Shown here: piece after piece, positions 1 through 9,759 of the stretch
Layout of the letters: every line of letters starts with the position of its first letter
How positions within the stretch are numbered: the stretch's first letter is position 1
NCBI RefSeq assembly: GCF_026240635.1
Contig: NZ_CP110848.1
Location: 994,501 to 1,058,500, forward strand
Origin: Trichothermofontia sichuanensis B231
Lineage (GTDB): Bacteria > Cyanobacteriota > Cyanobacteriia > B231
Reading direction: 5' to 3'
Length of the DNA stretch: 64,000 nucleotides
The notes under the pieces: model-generated
Databases searched by the model: none
Told to the model about the DNA's origin: nothing
The model's input: only the letters and a program-made list of their open reading frames with translations
Position numbers and translations under genes: made by a program

Positions 1-159
1 GCGATCGCGACCCATTTGAGCAATATCTACCGCCAACACTTGGCAGCCTATGTGGGAGCCAGTAATCTAGAAATTCCAGCGGTGCTAACTCTGCCAGCCT
101 TGCCCGAACGCCTGACCCGCCCCGCGCAAAAACGCGAACCAATTCTGGCCAATGCCTGA
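1..159 (+). CDS. C-terminal 52 residues of an unidentified protein (5' cut by window)
   Basis: Frame 1 is open from the first base to a TGA at 157-159 and ends in ...REPILANA. I do not recognise the family from this tail. Stretches such as THLSNIYRQHL would suit the C-terminal helix of a sugar-modifying enzyme, and the next gene is a glycogen-debranching-type glucosidase, but that is only context. The stop codon lies inside the first copy of a 40-bp direct repeat (141-180). Confidence 0.5.
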   Translation, partial: AIATHLSNIYRQHLAAYVGASNLEIPAVLTLPALPERLTRPAQKREPILANA

Positions 160-380
160 GTCTTTGGGCGCGATCGTGAAAAGAGAATTTATAGTCATTG
201 CAATTTAGCCTGAAACAGCACCCTCACCTCCAACCCCTCTCCCAGAGGGGGAGAGGGGAGTGAAAAACTGTATCGTTCTTATATCGTTCTTATTTAGGTA
301 TCGTTCTTATATCGTTCTTATTTAGATTAACCATAAAACTGATTTTGGCCAGTGCCTGAGTCTGTTAGATCGATCGTGAA
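141..380. repeat. 40-bp direct repeat pair (141-180 and 341-380) flanking a MITE
   Basis: Positions 141-180 and 341-380 align without gaps at 32 of 40 bases, sharing TGGCC, TGCCTGAGTCT and CGATCGTGAA. They are spaced exactly 200 bp apart with the MITE-like element (190-335) between them. The left copy contains the end of the upstream reading frame. Confidence 0.7.
190..335 (+). mobile_element. MITE-like element, copy A (internally expanded)
   Basis: The element starts TATAGTCATTGCAATTTAG and ends ATTAACCATA. The left end and the reverse complement of the right end form an imperfect 29-bp terminal inverted repeat, and both termini are TA, as expected for IS630/Tc1-type insertion at TA. The centre is a G+C-rich hairpin, CCCCTCTCCC / GGGGGAGAGGGG. 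Unlike the other three copies (105-107 bp) the right arm is enlarged by a 28-bp tandem duplication (270-297 and 298-325), itself built of TATCGTTCTTA doublets. There is no coding capacity. Confidence 0.8.
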
Positions 381-443
381 GATCGGAAAATCCGAATCTT
401 GTGATCTGAAGTGCTAAAGTGATCCTTCCCTGAGTCAGTGCCT

Positions 444-2846
444 ATGAATAATCCGGCTGCTGCCTTTGATCCGCTAACCCCAACCTCGGCAGAGGAGATG
501 GCTACGTCAAAAGCTGATGCGCCTACCCCTGGCTCATCCTCACCGGCGGCAGCCGCTTCTGCTCCAGATGCCCCGGTACCAGTTCTGGAGTTGGGGGATG
601 GGCGCACGTTTACACCCGCGCCGACCGCATCTGACACGGAATGGCCCTGTACACGGGGACGGCGGCAACAGACGACCCTAACTCTCAAGGACAACGATAT
701 TTTCCTGATCACGGACCCGTTGGGCAATATCACCTGTTTTGACCGTGAGGATGAAGCTCGCCTGGGTCTGTTTTGCCGGGATACGCGTTTTCTCAGTCGG
801 TTGGAGTTGCAATTTGAGCGCCAACCCCTGGTCTTGCTGAGTAGTTCGGCTCAGCGGGGGTTTGCCCTATCGGCCCAGTGTGCGAATCCAGGGACGCCGC
901 AGATTCCACCAGAAACGGTCAGTATCCAGCGGGAGCTGGTCTTGCAGGGAGGGGTGTTGGAGGAGTTGACCCTGACCAATTATGGCCAGCAGCCGGTGAG
1001 CTTTGAACTGAGTTTGACGTTTGATGCCGATTTTGCTGACCTGTTTGAAATTCGCGGCTGGGTACGGCAACGGACCGGCCTACGGATGCGATCGCTGACC
1101 TCATCCCCGCCGTCTCCCCCCTCGGAAAGTACGCCGCCGTCTCCCCTGCCCACTCCCCCCCAGGCATTAGTCCTGGCCTACCGAGGGGTGGATGGCGTGT
1201 TTATGGAATCCCGGATTGCGTTCTATCGCCGTCAGCCCGATCGGCTAGAGGGGTACACGGCAATCTGGCACTTGTGCTTGCCCCCGCACGGCACCGAGGT
1301 GTTGGGCTATCGGCTGCAACCCGTTGTGGACAATCAACCCGCTTCCTCAGTCAGCATCCCCGCCACCCTAACCCAGGCCCTTGCCGCAGAAACGATGGTC
1401 ATGCAGCAGTGGCAGGACTGCACCACCCATTTTCAAACGGACGATCGCCCCTTGCAACAAATCCTCGATCGCGCCACCCAGGATATTTATCTGTTGCAAC
1501 AAACCTTTCCCTTGGGTAAGGCCACGGGTCAGACCGGGCGGGCGCTATCGGCAGGGATCCCTTGGTTTTCTACCCTGTTTGGCCGCGATGCCCTGATTGC
1601 GGCGATGCAAACCCTCATTCTCAATCCTGAGATTGCCCGCCAGACGTTGACCGTGCTGGCAGCCTACCAGGGACAGGCGGTTAACGAATGGCGCGATGAG
1701 GAACCAGGCAAAATTCTGCACGAGTTGCGCCGGGGGGAAATGGCCCGCTGTGGCGAAATTCCCCATGATCCCTACTATGGCACCGTTGATGCCACCCCCC
1801 TGTGGTTGATGCTCTATGCCGACTACTATGCCTGGACCGGCGATCGCGCCTTTGTGGAGCAGTACTGGCCCCAGGCGGAAGCAGCGATGGCCTGGATCGA
1901 TCGCAATTGCGCCGCCTCGGGGGGGTACCTGACCTATGAACGCAAGTCCGCCGGGGGACTGCGGAATCAGGGTTGGAAGGACTCAGAAGACTGTATCGTC
2001 AATGCCAAAGGGGAACTGGCCACGGGGGCGATCGCCCTAGCTGAAGTGCAGGGCTATGTTTATGCCGCCCGGATGCGTCTGAGCCAATTGGCCCAGGTCC
2101 TCCAGAAGCCTGACCTGCGCGATCGTTGGCAACAGGCCGCCCAAACCCTCAAGGCCCAATTTGAGCGCGACTTCTGGCTACCGGAACAGGGCTACTTCGC
2201 CCTAGCTTTAGACGGCAATGGCCAACCGATGGATAGCATTACCTCCAACCCAGGCCAGTGCTTGGGATTAGGGCTATTCAGTCGCGACCAGGCCCAGAGC
2301 GTAGCCGAGCGCCTGCGTGCCCCCGATCTCTTCAATGGCTGGGGAATTCGGACCCTCAGCAGTGCGTCGCCCGCCTACAACCCGATGGGCTATCACCTGG
2401 GTTCGGTTTGGCCCCACGATAGCGGCCTGATTGCCCTGGGCTTGCGCAGCCTGGGGTACACCGAACAGGCCCTCGAAATTGCCCAAGGTCTACTGGACAT
2501 GACCGCTCAACAACCCTACTGCCGTCCTCCCGAACTCTTTTGTGGCTTTGCCCGCACCGCAGATAGTCCCCCTGTGCGATATCCCGTCGCCTGTTCACCC
2601 CAAGCCTGGGCAACCGGCAGTATTTTCCACCTGATTCAGGTCATGGTTAACCTAGTACCGGATGCCCCCAATAACTGTCTGCGGGTGGTTAATCCTACCC
2701 TATTGCCGGGGATACATTACCTATCCCTCCGTAACCTGCGGATTGGGCAGACCTGGTTGGATTTGGAGTTTGAGCAGGCCAATGGGGCAACGGCCTGTCG
2801 GGTTGTGCAAAAACGGGGGAACTTACGGGTAATTATCGAAGCTTAA
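444..2846 (+). CDS. Amylo-alpha-1,6-glucosidase / glycogen-debranching-type glycoside hydrolase
   Basis: The 800-residue protein opens with a low-complexity Ala/Pro/Ser stretch (about 1-65). A beta-rich N-terminal domain of the GDE_N_bis type follows (about 75-300, with the typical FCRDTRFLSRLEL). The C-terminal part is an (alpha/alpha)6-barrel glycosidase (about 340-790). Signatures of the barrel are PWFSTLFGRDALIAAMQT, NQGWKDSEDCI and NPMGYHLGSVWPHDSG, where the acidic catalytic residues are expected. The likely role is alpha-1,6 branch trimming or a related oligosaccharide hydrolysis in the cytoplasm. ATG 444 was preferred over an in-frame GTG at 438; neither has a good ribosome-binding site. 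The gene stands alone and reads toward aspC. Family is sure, exact substrate is not. Confidence 0.9.
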   Translation: MNNPAAAFDPLTPTSAEEMATSKADAPTPGSSSPAAAASAPDAPVPVLELGDGRTFTPAPTASDTEWPCTRGRRQQTTLTLKDNDIFLITDPLGNITCFDREDEARLGLFCRDTRFLSRLELQFERQPLVLLSSSAQRGFALSAQCANPGTPQIPPETVSIQRELVLQGGVLEELTLTNYGQQPVSFELSLTFDADFADLFEIRGWVRQRTGLRMRSLTSSPPSPPSESTPPSPLPTPPQALVLAYRGVDGVFMESRIAFYRRQPDRLEGYTAIWHLCLPPHGTEVLGYRLQPVVDNQPASSVSIPATLTQALAAETMVMQQWQDCTTHFQTDDRPLQQILDRATQDIYLLQQTFPLGKATGQTGRALSAGIPWFSTLFGRDALIAAMQTLILNPEIARQTLTVLAAYQGQAVNEWRDEEPGKILHELRRGEMARCGEIPHDPYYGTVDATPLWLMLYADYYAWTGDRAFVEQYWPQAEAAMAWIDRNCAASGGYLTYERKSAGGLRNQGWKDSEDCIVNAKGELATGAIALAEVQGYVYAARMRLSQLAQVLQKPDLRDRWQQAAQTLKAQFERDFWLPEQGYFALALDGNGQPMDSITSNPGQCLGLGLFSRDQAQSVAERLRAPDLFNGWGIRTLSSASPAYNPMGYHLGSVWPHDSGLIALGLRSLGYTEQALEIAQGLLDMTAQQPYCRPPELFCGFARTADSPPVRYPVACSPQAWATGSIFHLIQVMVNLVPDAPNNCLRVVNPTLLPGIHYLSLRNLRIGQTWLDLEFEQANGATACRVVQKRGNLRVIIEA

Positions 2847-2954
2847 ATCGATTTTCACTTAAATCGATTTTCAGAAAAAAGTTAAATCTTAACAACACAC
2901 AGGGGAATCCTCTGCCACACTAGAAGACCGCAGTCGATCGACAATGGGGTCACT

Positions 2955-4121
2955 ATGAAGCTGGCAGCACGGATTGGCGAAGTCACGCCCTCGGTCACCC
3001 TTGCAGTTTCCGCCAAGGCCAAGGCGATGAAGGCAGAGGGGTTAGATGTCTGTAGTTTCAGTGCCGGGGAACCGGATTTTCCCACCCCTACCCATGTGGT
3101 TGCGGCTGCCAAACAAGCCCTTGATCAGGGAAAGACGCGTTATGGCCCAGCAGCCGGAGAACCAGAGTTGCGAGCCGCGATCGCTCGGAAACTGCAACAG
3201 GATAACCAGTTGCCCTACCAGGCGGAACAGGTTGCTGTCACCTGTGGTGGCAAACAGTCGCTCTATAACTTGATGATGGCGCTGATTTCACCGGGGGATG
3301 AGGTAATTATCCCGGCCCCTTACTGGCTCAGCTATCCAGAAATGGTGAAACTGGCGGGGGGTACCCCGGTAATTGTCACGACTACGGCGGCGACGGATTA
3401 CAAAATTACCGCCGAGCAACTCGCTGCCGCAATTACGCCCCAAACAAAGCTCTTTGTGCTCAATTCCCCTTCCAATCCAACGGGGGTGGTGTATACACCG
3501 GCAGAGATTAAGGCACTGGCAGCCGTGATTGTCGATCGCGATATTCTGGTGGTTGCGGATGAGATTTACGAAAAGATTATTTACGATGGGGCGGAACATT
3601 TGAGTATCGGGTCGTTGGGACCGGAGATTTTTGCCCGCACGATTACAAGCAATGGTTTTGCCAAGGCCTATTCAATGACGGGTTGGCGAGTGGGGTATTT
3701 GGCGGCACCGCTGGAGATTGTAAAGGCGGCGATGACGGTACAGAGCCACAGTACGTCCCATGTGTGTACATTTGCCCAGTTTGGTGCGATCGCGGCCCTT
3801 GAATCTCCTCAGGATTGTGTCGAAGCGATGCGGCAGGCGTTTGCGAAACGGCGCAAGCTGATGTTGGATGCGTTGAATGCGATTCCGGGCCTGAGTTGTC
3901 CGACCCCGGGAGGGGCTTTTTATCTATTCCCGAATGTGGAAAAAACGGGGATGTCGTCGTTGGAGTTTTGTGAGGCGTTGCTAACGGATTACCACGTAGC
4001 GACGGTACCGGGTGCTGCGTTTGGCGCCGATGGGCATATTCGCCTGTCCTATGCGACGGATGAGGCGACGATTCTCAAGGGGATGGAGCGCTTGGAAAAG
4101 TTTGTCAAGTCGCGTTTGTAG
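2955..4121 (+). CDS. aspC: Aspartate aminotransferase (class I, PLP-dependent)
   Basis: A 388-residue fold-type I aminotransferase of the AT-Ib group. Visible signatures are [10 protein letters not shown] near the N-terminus, the NSPSNPTG substrate/PLP loop, the [10 protein letters not shown] aspartate that contacts the pyridine nitrogen, and [17 protein letters not shown], whose Lys carries PLP. A late RLSYA contains the carboxylate-binding Arg. It transfers the amino group between aspartate/glutamate and oxo-acids in the cytoplasm. Enzymes of this subgroup in plants and some bacteria also transaminate prephenate, so that activity is possible. ATG 2955 follows GGGGTC at short distance. It sits 108 bp after the glucosidase with no shared function evident. 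Confidence 0.93.
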   Translation: MKLAARIGEVTPSVTLAVSAKAKAMKAEGLDVCSFSAGEPDFPTPTHVVAAAKQALDQGKTRYGPAAGEPELRAAIARKLQQDNQLPYQAEQVAVTCGGKQSLYNLMMALISPGDEVIIPAPYWLSYPEMVKLAGGTPVIVTTTAATDYKITAEQLAAAITPQTKLFVLNSPSNPTGVVYTPAEIKALAAVIVDRDILVVADEIYEKIIYDGAEHLSIGSLGPEIFARTITSNGFAKAYSMTGWRVGYLAAPLEIVKAAMTVQSHSTSHVCTFAQFGAIAALESPQDCVEAMRQAFAKRRKLMLDALNAIPGLSCPTPGGAFYLFPNVEKTGMSSLEFCEALLTDYHVATVPGAAFGADGHIRLSYATDEATILKGMERLEKFVKSRL

Positions 4122-4203
4122 GATTGAGGGCTGTCATCGCAAGCTGTGCATCCCATGACCGACTTGACTACACCGACATTGACTACTATGGCACCATAGT
4201 GTA

Positions 4204-4235
4204 ATGACACCCTAATGTGATGACACCCTAGTGTC
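4204..4235. repeat. Two tandem 16-bp repeats
   Basis: ATGACACCCTAATGTG (4204-4219) is followed directly by ATGACACCCTAGTGTC (4220-4235). They lie in the 211-bp gap between aspC and the DUF58 gene. CACTAGGGTGTCA-like half symmetry is visible, but I see no defined operator. Confidence 0.7.
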
Positions 4236-4332
4236 AGTCTCCGGTGTCCGAGTCGGTCAATCATACCGGCCATGCCGGCAATGCCGATCTCCTTGCGGCG
4301 TCGTCGGGTAGCTATCGCGGATACTTCTGCCC

Positions 4333-5529
4333 ATGCAATCGATTTGGGACTGGCTCGAACGCCACTGGGTGGCCCCCGCCTATGCAGGCACCGTCCTCCT
4401 GGGTTTAACGATCTTCTTCTTTGGCGCGGCCACCAACACCCTCGCTGGTTGGTTGTATGTGATGAGCGGCGTCAGTTTTGCCCTGTTGGGTATGGCTGCT
4501 GTTCTGCCGGTGCGATCGCTGCGTCAGATCCGCGTCAGCCGTCAGCCGATCGCCCCGATCAGTGCTGGCGATTGCCTGAGTATTGAAATCCTGATCCACA
4601 ATGACAGCGACCAGGTTAAAACCCTGCTCCAGGTTCAGGATCAGCTTCCCTATGTCCTAGGGCCACCTGTGCAAACCGCGATCGAACGCATTGACGCCCA
4701 CAGCACCTACCGCTGGCTCTACTACCAACCCAGCTATCGACGCGGCATCTACCGCTGGCAAACCCTACAACTGCGTACCGCTACCCCGTTGGGTTTGTTC
4801 TGGTGTCGTCGGGAACAGCAAGCCCGCGCTAAGGCGATCGTTTATCCCAAAGTCCTCCCCTTGAGCCACTGCCCCCTCGTGGATGATATCGGCCAGGAAG
4901 ACGGCTCCCAGTTAAACACCGACGCCCGCCTGCAAAATGCCGTCTCTGGCCTCACCCGCTCCCTGCGTCCCTACCGTTGGGGTGATCCGACCCGGTTGAT
5001 CCACTGGCGCACCAGCGCCCGCTATGGCGATCTACGGGTGCGGGAACTGGAAGTGTTTACTGGTGGACAGACCGTTATCATTGGCCTCGACACCCCCATG
5101 ACTTGGCCCGTCCTACCCCCCATCCCCGCCAGTACTAATACTCCCCCAGAGAAAAATGACGCCTTTGAGCAAGCGGTGATTGTCGCCGCCTCCCTCTACT
5201 TTTACGCCAGTCGGCAAAGTTTGCAAGCGAAAATCTGGACGGCGACAACTGGCCTTGTTCAGGGTAATCGTCGCGTCTTGGAAGTCCTGGCAGCCACCAC
5301 TCCCCAGGAAGATCTCAAAGCCGATCCACCCCCACGCCAACCCTTGATCTGGCTCACGTGCAATCCAGCCAGCTTGGCAACCCTCCCTGTTGGCAGTCGT
5401 TGGGTTCTTTGGCAAACCACTGACCAGCCTGCGCCGCCTGCGACTTCCCTGCCAGGTTTAGTCATGCAAACGGAAGCTCCCCTCACGGTGCAACTGCAAT
5501 CCCCCCTCTGGGTGAATCGTATGGGTTAG
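4333..5529 (+). CDS. DUF58 domain-containing membrane protein
   Basis: The 398-residue protein has two N-terminal membrane segments (about 14-34 and 38-62), a beta-rich region and the DUF58 core around residues 200-250. The core is recognised by RPYRWGDPTRLIHWRTSAR followed by LRVRELE, the family hallmark. DUF58 proteins have a von Willebrand A-like fold and usually pair with MoxR AAA ATPases and transglutaminase-like proteins; neither partner is adjacent here. Function is unknown and membrane association is inferred. The gene is monocistronic, with the ATG chosen because it precedes the first membrane helix. Confidence 0.85.
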   Translation: MQSIWDWLERHWVAPAYAGTVLLGLTIFFFGAATNTLAGWLYVMSGVSFALLGMAAVLPVRSLRQIRVSRQPIAPISAGDCLSIEILIHNDSDQVKTLLQVQDQLPYVLGPPVQTAIERIDAHSTYRWLYYQPSYRRGIYRWQTLQLRTATPLGLFWCRREQQARAKAIVYPKVLPLSHCPLVDDIGQEDGSQLNTDARLQNAVSGLTRSLRPYRWGDPTRLIHWRTSARYGDLRVRELEVFTGGQTVIIGLDTPMTWPVLPPIPASTNTPPEKNDAFEQAVIVAASLYFYASRQSLQAKIWTATTGLVQGNRRVLEVLAATTPQEDLKADPPPRQPLIWLTCNPASLATLPVGSRWVLWQTTDQPAPPATSLPGLVMQTEAPLTVQLQSPLWVNRMG

Positions 5530-5572
5530 GAGCGCTGATTGACTGACAAAACTCGGACTGCCCTCACCCCTA

Positions 5573-5597
5573 CCCCTCTCCCAGAGCGGGAGAGGGG
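5573..5597. repeat. G+C-rich hairpin repeat in the 330-bp gap before the ABC gene
   Basis: CCCCTCTCCC (5573-5582), loop AGAGC, GGGAGAGGGG (5588-5597) form a perfect 10-bp stem. The same hairpin is the core of the MITE-like elements and recurs at 51555 and, degenerate, near 37430. Here it lacks the MITE ends. The rest of the gap (5530-5786) holds no reading frame or RNA that I recognise. Its position after the DUF58 gene would suit transcript-end processing, but no T-run follows. Confidence 0.7.
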
Positions 5598-5786
5598 CCT
5601 GCGAGCCAAGTTTTGGGGTTAAAGTCCCTTCACCTCTGGTGGCAGAAGGGATGTAGAAGTGAGGCTAGAGGAGTGAGAAGTGAGGGAAACTGAGCGACTA
5701 TCTCGGTTCTCTTTCCTCTCTATCTCTCTCCTCACCTCAGGGGCAAAGATTGGTCAGTCAACTTAGTCAACCAGGTTAGGAGCGTC

Positions 5787-5864
5787 AAGTTAAATTAAAT
5801 AAATAAATAAATTAAATAAATTAAATAAATTAAATTAAATCAAGATTAAATAAATTAAATCAAG
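5787..5864. repeat. A+T-only tandem repeat touching the ABC gene stop
   Basis: About 78 bp built almost wholly from TTAAATAAA, TAAATTAAA and AAATC units. It runs into the stop codon of the leftward ABC gene (stop at 5860-5862), so it forms its immediate 3' untranslated region. Such slippage-prone tracts are expected to vary in length between strains. Confidence 0.8.
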
Positions 5865-7650
5865 TTAATAATGCTTCTAGCTTTTGTCGATCCCAGAGCG
5901 ATCGGTATAAACCAGGACGATTGTATAACTCAGCATGGGTACCTATTTGTACAATTCGACCGGCATCCATGACGAAAATACGATCGGCCATTGCCGCTGC
6001 TGAGAGTTGGTGGGAAATAAAGATCACTGTTTTGCGTTTGCATTGCATCTGCCCTGGGGAATTGATCCCCATCGACAAGTTGCGCAGGATTGCCGTTGCC
6101 GTTTGATTATCCACACTCGATAGGGCATCATCCAGGATTAAAATCGGCGCGTCTACCAACAAGGCACGAGCCAGGGCCGTCCGCTGGCGCTGCCCCCCAG
6201 AGAGGGTAATCCCCCGTTCGCCGACTAGGGTTTCGTATTGTTTAGGAAAATTCAAAATTTCGGTATGAATTTGAGCTTGCTTCGCTGCATATTCAATTTC
6301 CGGTAGTTCTGCATCCGGTGCACCATAGCCAATGTTGTTTTTCACCGTGGTACTAAACAAAAAACTTTCCTGGGGAACATAGGCGATCGCCCGTCGCAGA
6401 TCCGCTAACCGGAGTTGGGTGATATCATAACCATCCAGGAATAATTGCTCAGGGGCAATGTCTAACAACCGGGGAAAGGCATTGGCCAGTGTTGATTTGC
6501 CAGAGCCAATCGGTCCGACGATCGCGACGGTTTCACCTGGAGCGATTGTAAACGTGAGATCATTGAGGGCTGGCTGTGCGATGCCAGGATAGGTGAAGGT
6601 TAAATGCTGAGCGCGTAACTCTCCTTGTACCTGTTCCAGAGGCAAAGCGATGGCCGTGGGGGCATCGTGAATCTGGGGGTGGATGGTAAAGATAGCTTCA
6701 ATGCGATCGATACTGACTTCACCGCGTTGATAAACCGTAATCGTAAACCCCAAAAGCGCTGTGGGGAAGGCCAGCCGTTCTACATAGAGCAACATCGCCA
6801 CAAAATCCCCCACACTAATTTTGCCAGGCGGGACAAGGGGAGTGGGGCTAATGATAGAAGTCCCCAACCAAAGTAGGAGCAGCAGACTAACACTGGCCAA
6901 CCCTTCTAAGAGAGGAAAGAGGATATTGCGGGTACGGGCAAGGGCTAAATTCGCCTGCAACAGCATCTGGTTCTGTGCCCTAAAGGCTTGCCGTTCGTTC
7001 TCCTCTTGGGCATAGATTTTAATCACGCTAATCCCGCTCACATCTTCCTGAATCAGGGTACTGAGATCGGACAATTTTTCCTGAACCGCCTGTTGTTCAT
7101 CGCGCAATCGCTGGCTGAAGAGTTGCACCAGGACTAACATCACCGGGTAAACCGCGATCGCTAGTAGGGTCAAGCGTCCATCAATCAGCAGCATCAGCGG
7201 TAAGGTCATGCCATAGGCAAAGATAATGTTAGCCAAACTCAGCACCGCAAACCCCAACAGCCGCCGGATATTATCGACATCACTGGTCGCGCGGTTGATC
7301 AGGTCACCAATAGTATTTTGTTGGAAATAGGCAGGTTCCAGCGTCAGTAAATGCTCAAAGATGCGCTGCTTCAGGTCAAACTCCACCTGCCGTCCGACAC
7401 CGAAGATGGCCACCCGCGAGACCATGCGGATGACCCACATCACCGAGGCTAACACCAGGATAATGCCCACATAAAAACCGACGCGGCTAAACCGAAAGTC
7501 GGCCTGCAATTGGTCGATCGCGTCCCGGATCAACAGGGGAATATATACGCCGATCGCGTTGACCACCAATAATGCCCCAATTCCTAGGACAGCACGGGAG
7601 GTATGGGGACGCAGGTATTCAGCGAGTTTGCGCAGACGAGATTGAGGCAT
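5860..7650 (-). CDS. ABC exporter, fused permease and ATPase (MsbA/MdlB type)
   Basis: A 596-residue half-transporter. An N-terminal ABC1-type membrane domain (about 1-320, six helices with coupling-loop TSDVDNIRRLL) is followed by a nucleotide-binding domain with Walker A GPIGSGKST (about 378-386), Q-loop YVPQESF, signature LSGGQRQR (about 480) and Walker B ILILDDALS (about 503), with D-loop SSVDNQT and switch HQLS. It should work as a dimer in the plasma membrane exporting a lipid, peptide or drug; the substrate cannot be read from sequence. ATG 7650 begins MPQSRLRKLAEYLRP, a normal start for this family. Divergent from the histidine kinase at 7911. Confidence 0.92.
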   Translation of the reverse strand: MPQSRLRKLAEYLRPHTSRAVLGIGALLVVNAIGVYIPLLIRDAIDQLQADFRFSRVGFYVGIILVLASVMWVIRMVSRVAIFGVGRQVEFDLKQRIFEHLLTLEPAYFQQNTIGDLINRATSDVDNIRRLLGFAVLSLANIIFAYGMTLPLMLLIDGRLTLLAIAVYPVMLVLVQLFSQRLRDEQQAVQEKLSDLSTLIQEDVSGISVIKIYAQEENERQAFRAQNQMLLQANLALARTRNILFPLLEGLASVSLLLLLWLGTSIISPTPLVPPGKISVGDFVAMLLYVERLAFPTALLGFTITVYQRGEVSIDRIEAIFTIHPQIHDAPTAIALPLEQVQGELRAQHLTFTYPGIAQPALNDLTFTIAPGETVAIVGPIGSGKSTLANAFPRLLDIAPEQLFLDGYDITQLRLADLRRAIAYVPQESFLFSTTVKNNIGYGAPDAELPEIEYAAKQAQIHTEILNFPKQYETLVGERGITLSGGQRQRTALARALLVDAPILILDDALSSVDNQTATAILRNLSMGINSPGQMQCKRKTVIFISHQLSAAAMADRIFVMDAGRIVQIGTHAELYNRPGLYRSLWDRQKLEALLT

Positions 7651-7910
7651 GGAGCAACCATCAGGGCGATCGGGCTTTGCTTTCTCATGCTAAACGAATA
7701 TGCTGGCCGATCGCGGTAAGGTCCCAGCTTGGGCAGCATGGATCCCTAACCCTTACGGAAGATCCGCTAGAAAATTGTTCAGCACTGGTCAGTTTGCCCC
7801 TAGGACTGGTGCAACGTTCACCGTTTTTTCACCTTTGTCACCTAATCTTGTTATGCAAGAACAGCTTGCTCAGTACCAGTCCTGATCCATTTTAGTTGGA
7901 CGATCGCGCA

Positions 7911-9587
7911 ATGAGCAGCCCTACAGTTAAAGAAACGGTTAGACAATTCAACCTGTCAATGGTTCCCAGTAAGCTTGGAGCCATCAGTGTTGATCAGGAC
8001 GTTCATCAGGAGCAGCAGGGGGCTTATTGTACGAGTGATGGCCCGCTGCCCTCTATGGCAAACGGCTTAGGCAGACTATCTGCCCGGGTAGATTTCATGG
8101 CACGGCGGGAAAATCTATGGCTACGCCTTGCGCAACAAATTCGGAATGCGCCTCTAGATGTGGATGCTAGTCTAGGGATGGCCGTGCGGGAGGTGCGACA
8201 GTTATTAGATATTGATCGCTGTCACTTTCTCTGGGGCTGGGCCGCTGCTGCCGATCTCAAGACAGGTGGGGAGTCGGCAGTGTTGGCGGTTACCCATGAA
8301 GATAAGCAAGATCATTTGGCGAGCCTTCTCGGAGATTGTTTACCAGAACACAGGGCCAGTTTATGGCCCTATTTAATTAGTTACGAAGTGATACAGGTTG
8401 AAGATTGGATGCAGACACCAATTGCTGATCCTTCGCTTCAGGCGGTACTGCAAGCGTGGGGAATGAGAGCGCAATTGTTAGTGCCTATAGAAACCCGATC
8501 AGGTCATTTTGGCGCAATTGTCTGTGGTCATAACCAACCCCGTCGTTGGGGGGCAGATGAGTTACGGTTACTCCAGGCAATTACCACCCAACTGGCGATC
8601 GCGATGGATCAGGTGGAACTCCATGCCCAAACGCGGGCCGCAGCAACGGCAGCCCAAACCCAGGCACAACAGTTAGCAGCTACGCTAGCGGATTTACAGC
8701 GAACTCAATTGCAACTCATTCAAAGCGAGAAGATGTCCGGTCTGGGCCATTTAGTCGCTGGTATTGCCCATGAGATTAATAATCCAATTAACTTCATTCA
8801 TGGCAACTTGAGCTACGCTAATAGTTATTTTGAAGCACTGCAACAGCTCATTCGGCAATATCAGCATCACTATTCAGAGCCTGTCCCTGCCCTCAAGGCT
8901 TACATAGAAGAAATCGATCTAGAATTTATATTAGATGATTTTGCTAAGCTGTTGAGTTCGATGCAGATGGGAACAGAACGCATTCGGGAGATTGTGCTGT
9001 CGCTTCGCAATTTTGCTCGATTGGATGAGGCGGCCCTGAAACCGGTGGATCTGCATGAAGGCATTAATAGCACGTTGTTAATTTTGCAAGGACGACTGAA
9101 GCCGAAGGGAGCATGGACAGGGATTCAGGTGCAGAAGCACTTTGGCGATTTGCCGTTGGTGGAGTGTCACGCCAGCCAGATCAATCAAGTTTTTATGAAT
9201 GTCCTCAGTAATGCGATCGATGCGCTGAGCGATCGACCCGATCCTCGCTGGATTACGATTACAACAGCAGTTGGAAAGTCAGCCATTATCCCCGATCGAG
9301 ATGTTGTGACGATTACTATCCAGGATAATGGGTGTGGGATGCCGGAGGCGGTTCGTCAGCGTATTTTTGATCCGTTTTTTACGACAAAGCCGGTGGGTAA
9401 GGGGACGGGGTTGGGATTATCGATCAGCTATCAAATTATTGTGGAAAAACACCAGGGTTGGATTGGCTGTGATTCAACCTTAGGCAAGGGGACAACGTTT
9501 ACAATTGAACTACCGCTCAAACCTGTCCAGGATTATGAAAAAACAGGTAAAGGTGAAACCCAATGCCAAACGACAGCAGGTTGTTGA
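7911..9587 (+). CDS. GAF-domain sensor histidine kinase
   Basis: The 558-residue protein has a variable N-terminus, a GAF domain (about 60-235, [11 protein letters not shown]... [20 protein letters not shown]) and a short coiled coil. The kinase core has H-box GIAHEINNP (about 288, His phosphoacceptor), N-box [10 protein letters not shown] (about 430), G1 DNGCGMP and G2 [11 protein letters not shown]. There is no membrane segment, so it is probably cytoplasmic; GAF domains of this type bind small ligands or a tetrapyrrole, but no conserved bilin Cys stands out. No response regulator is adjacent. ATG 7911 is preferred to an in-frame TTG at 7896. The kinase half closely resembles that of the gene at 37791-40718. 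Its 3' end overlaps the next gene by 53 bp. Confidence 0.92.
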   Translation: MSSPTVKETVRQFNLSMVPSKLGAISVDQDVHQEQQGAYCTSDGPLPSMANGLGRLSARVDFMARRENLWLRLAQQIRNAPLDVDASLGMAVREVRQLLDIDRCHFLWGWAAAADLKTGGESAVLAVTHEDKQDHLASLLGDCLPEHRASLWPYLISYEVIQVEDWMQTPIADPSLQAVLQAWGMRAQLLVPIETRSGHFGAIVCGHNQPRRWGADELRLLQAITTQLAIAMDQVELHAQTRAAATAAQTQAQQLAATLADLQRTQLQLIQSEKMSGLGHLVAGIAHEINNPINFIHGNLSYANSYFEALQQLIRQYQHHYSEPVPALKAYIEEIDLEFILDDFAKLLSSMQMGTERIREIVLSLRNFARLDEAALKPVDLHEGINSTLLILQGRLKPKGAWTGIQVQKHFGDLPLVECHASQINQVFMNVLSNAIDALSDRPDPRWITITTAVGKSAIIPDRDVVTITIQDNGCGMPEAVRQRIFDPFFTTKPVGKGTGLGLSISYQIIVEKHQGWIGCDSTLGKGTTFTIELPLKPVQDYEKTGKGETQCQTTAGC

Positions 9588-9759
9588 GCAGTCGGACGGG
9601 AGCCTGCTGGTTTATCTTAAGTCGCCCCCAGTTGATGGGAAGGCTAATCAGGAGTTGATTCGAGTCCTGGCAGATTATTTTCAGGTAACCAAGTCCCAGG
9701 TCTCAATTCAGCAGGGGATGACATCACGCACAAAATGGGTTGAAATTGATACCCATTGA
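9535..9759 (+). CDS. YggU/DUF167 family protein
   Basis: The 74-residue product [18 protein letters not shown]... has the DUF167 signature: KVKPNAK at the start, then [22 protein letters not shown] and a late SRTKWVEI. Members are small alpha/beta proteins of unknown function. ATG 9535 starts at the family's usual N-terminus (an earlier ATG at 9505 would add ten atypical residues). It begins 53 bp inside the histidine kinase gene in another frame, so the two are translationally close. It also converges with the next, leftward gene, sharing 36 bp at the 3' ends. Confidence 0.85.
   Translation: MKKQVKVKPNAKRQQVVEQSDGSLLVYLKSPPVDGKANQELIRVLADYFQVTKSQVSIQQGMTSRTKWVEIDTH

Noticed and set aside
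365-733. Leftward 122-codon frame
   Set aside because: Antisense to the low-complexity N-terminus of the glucosidase gene.
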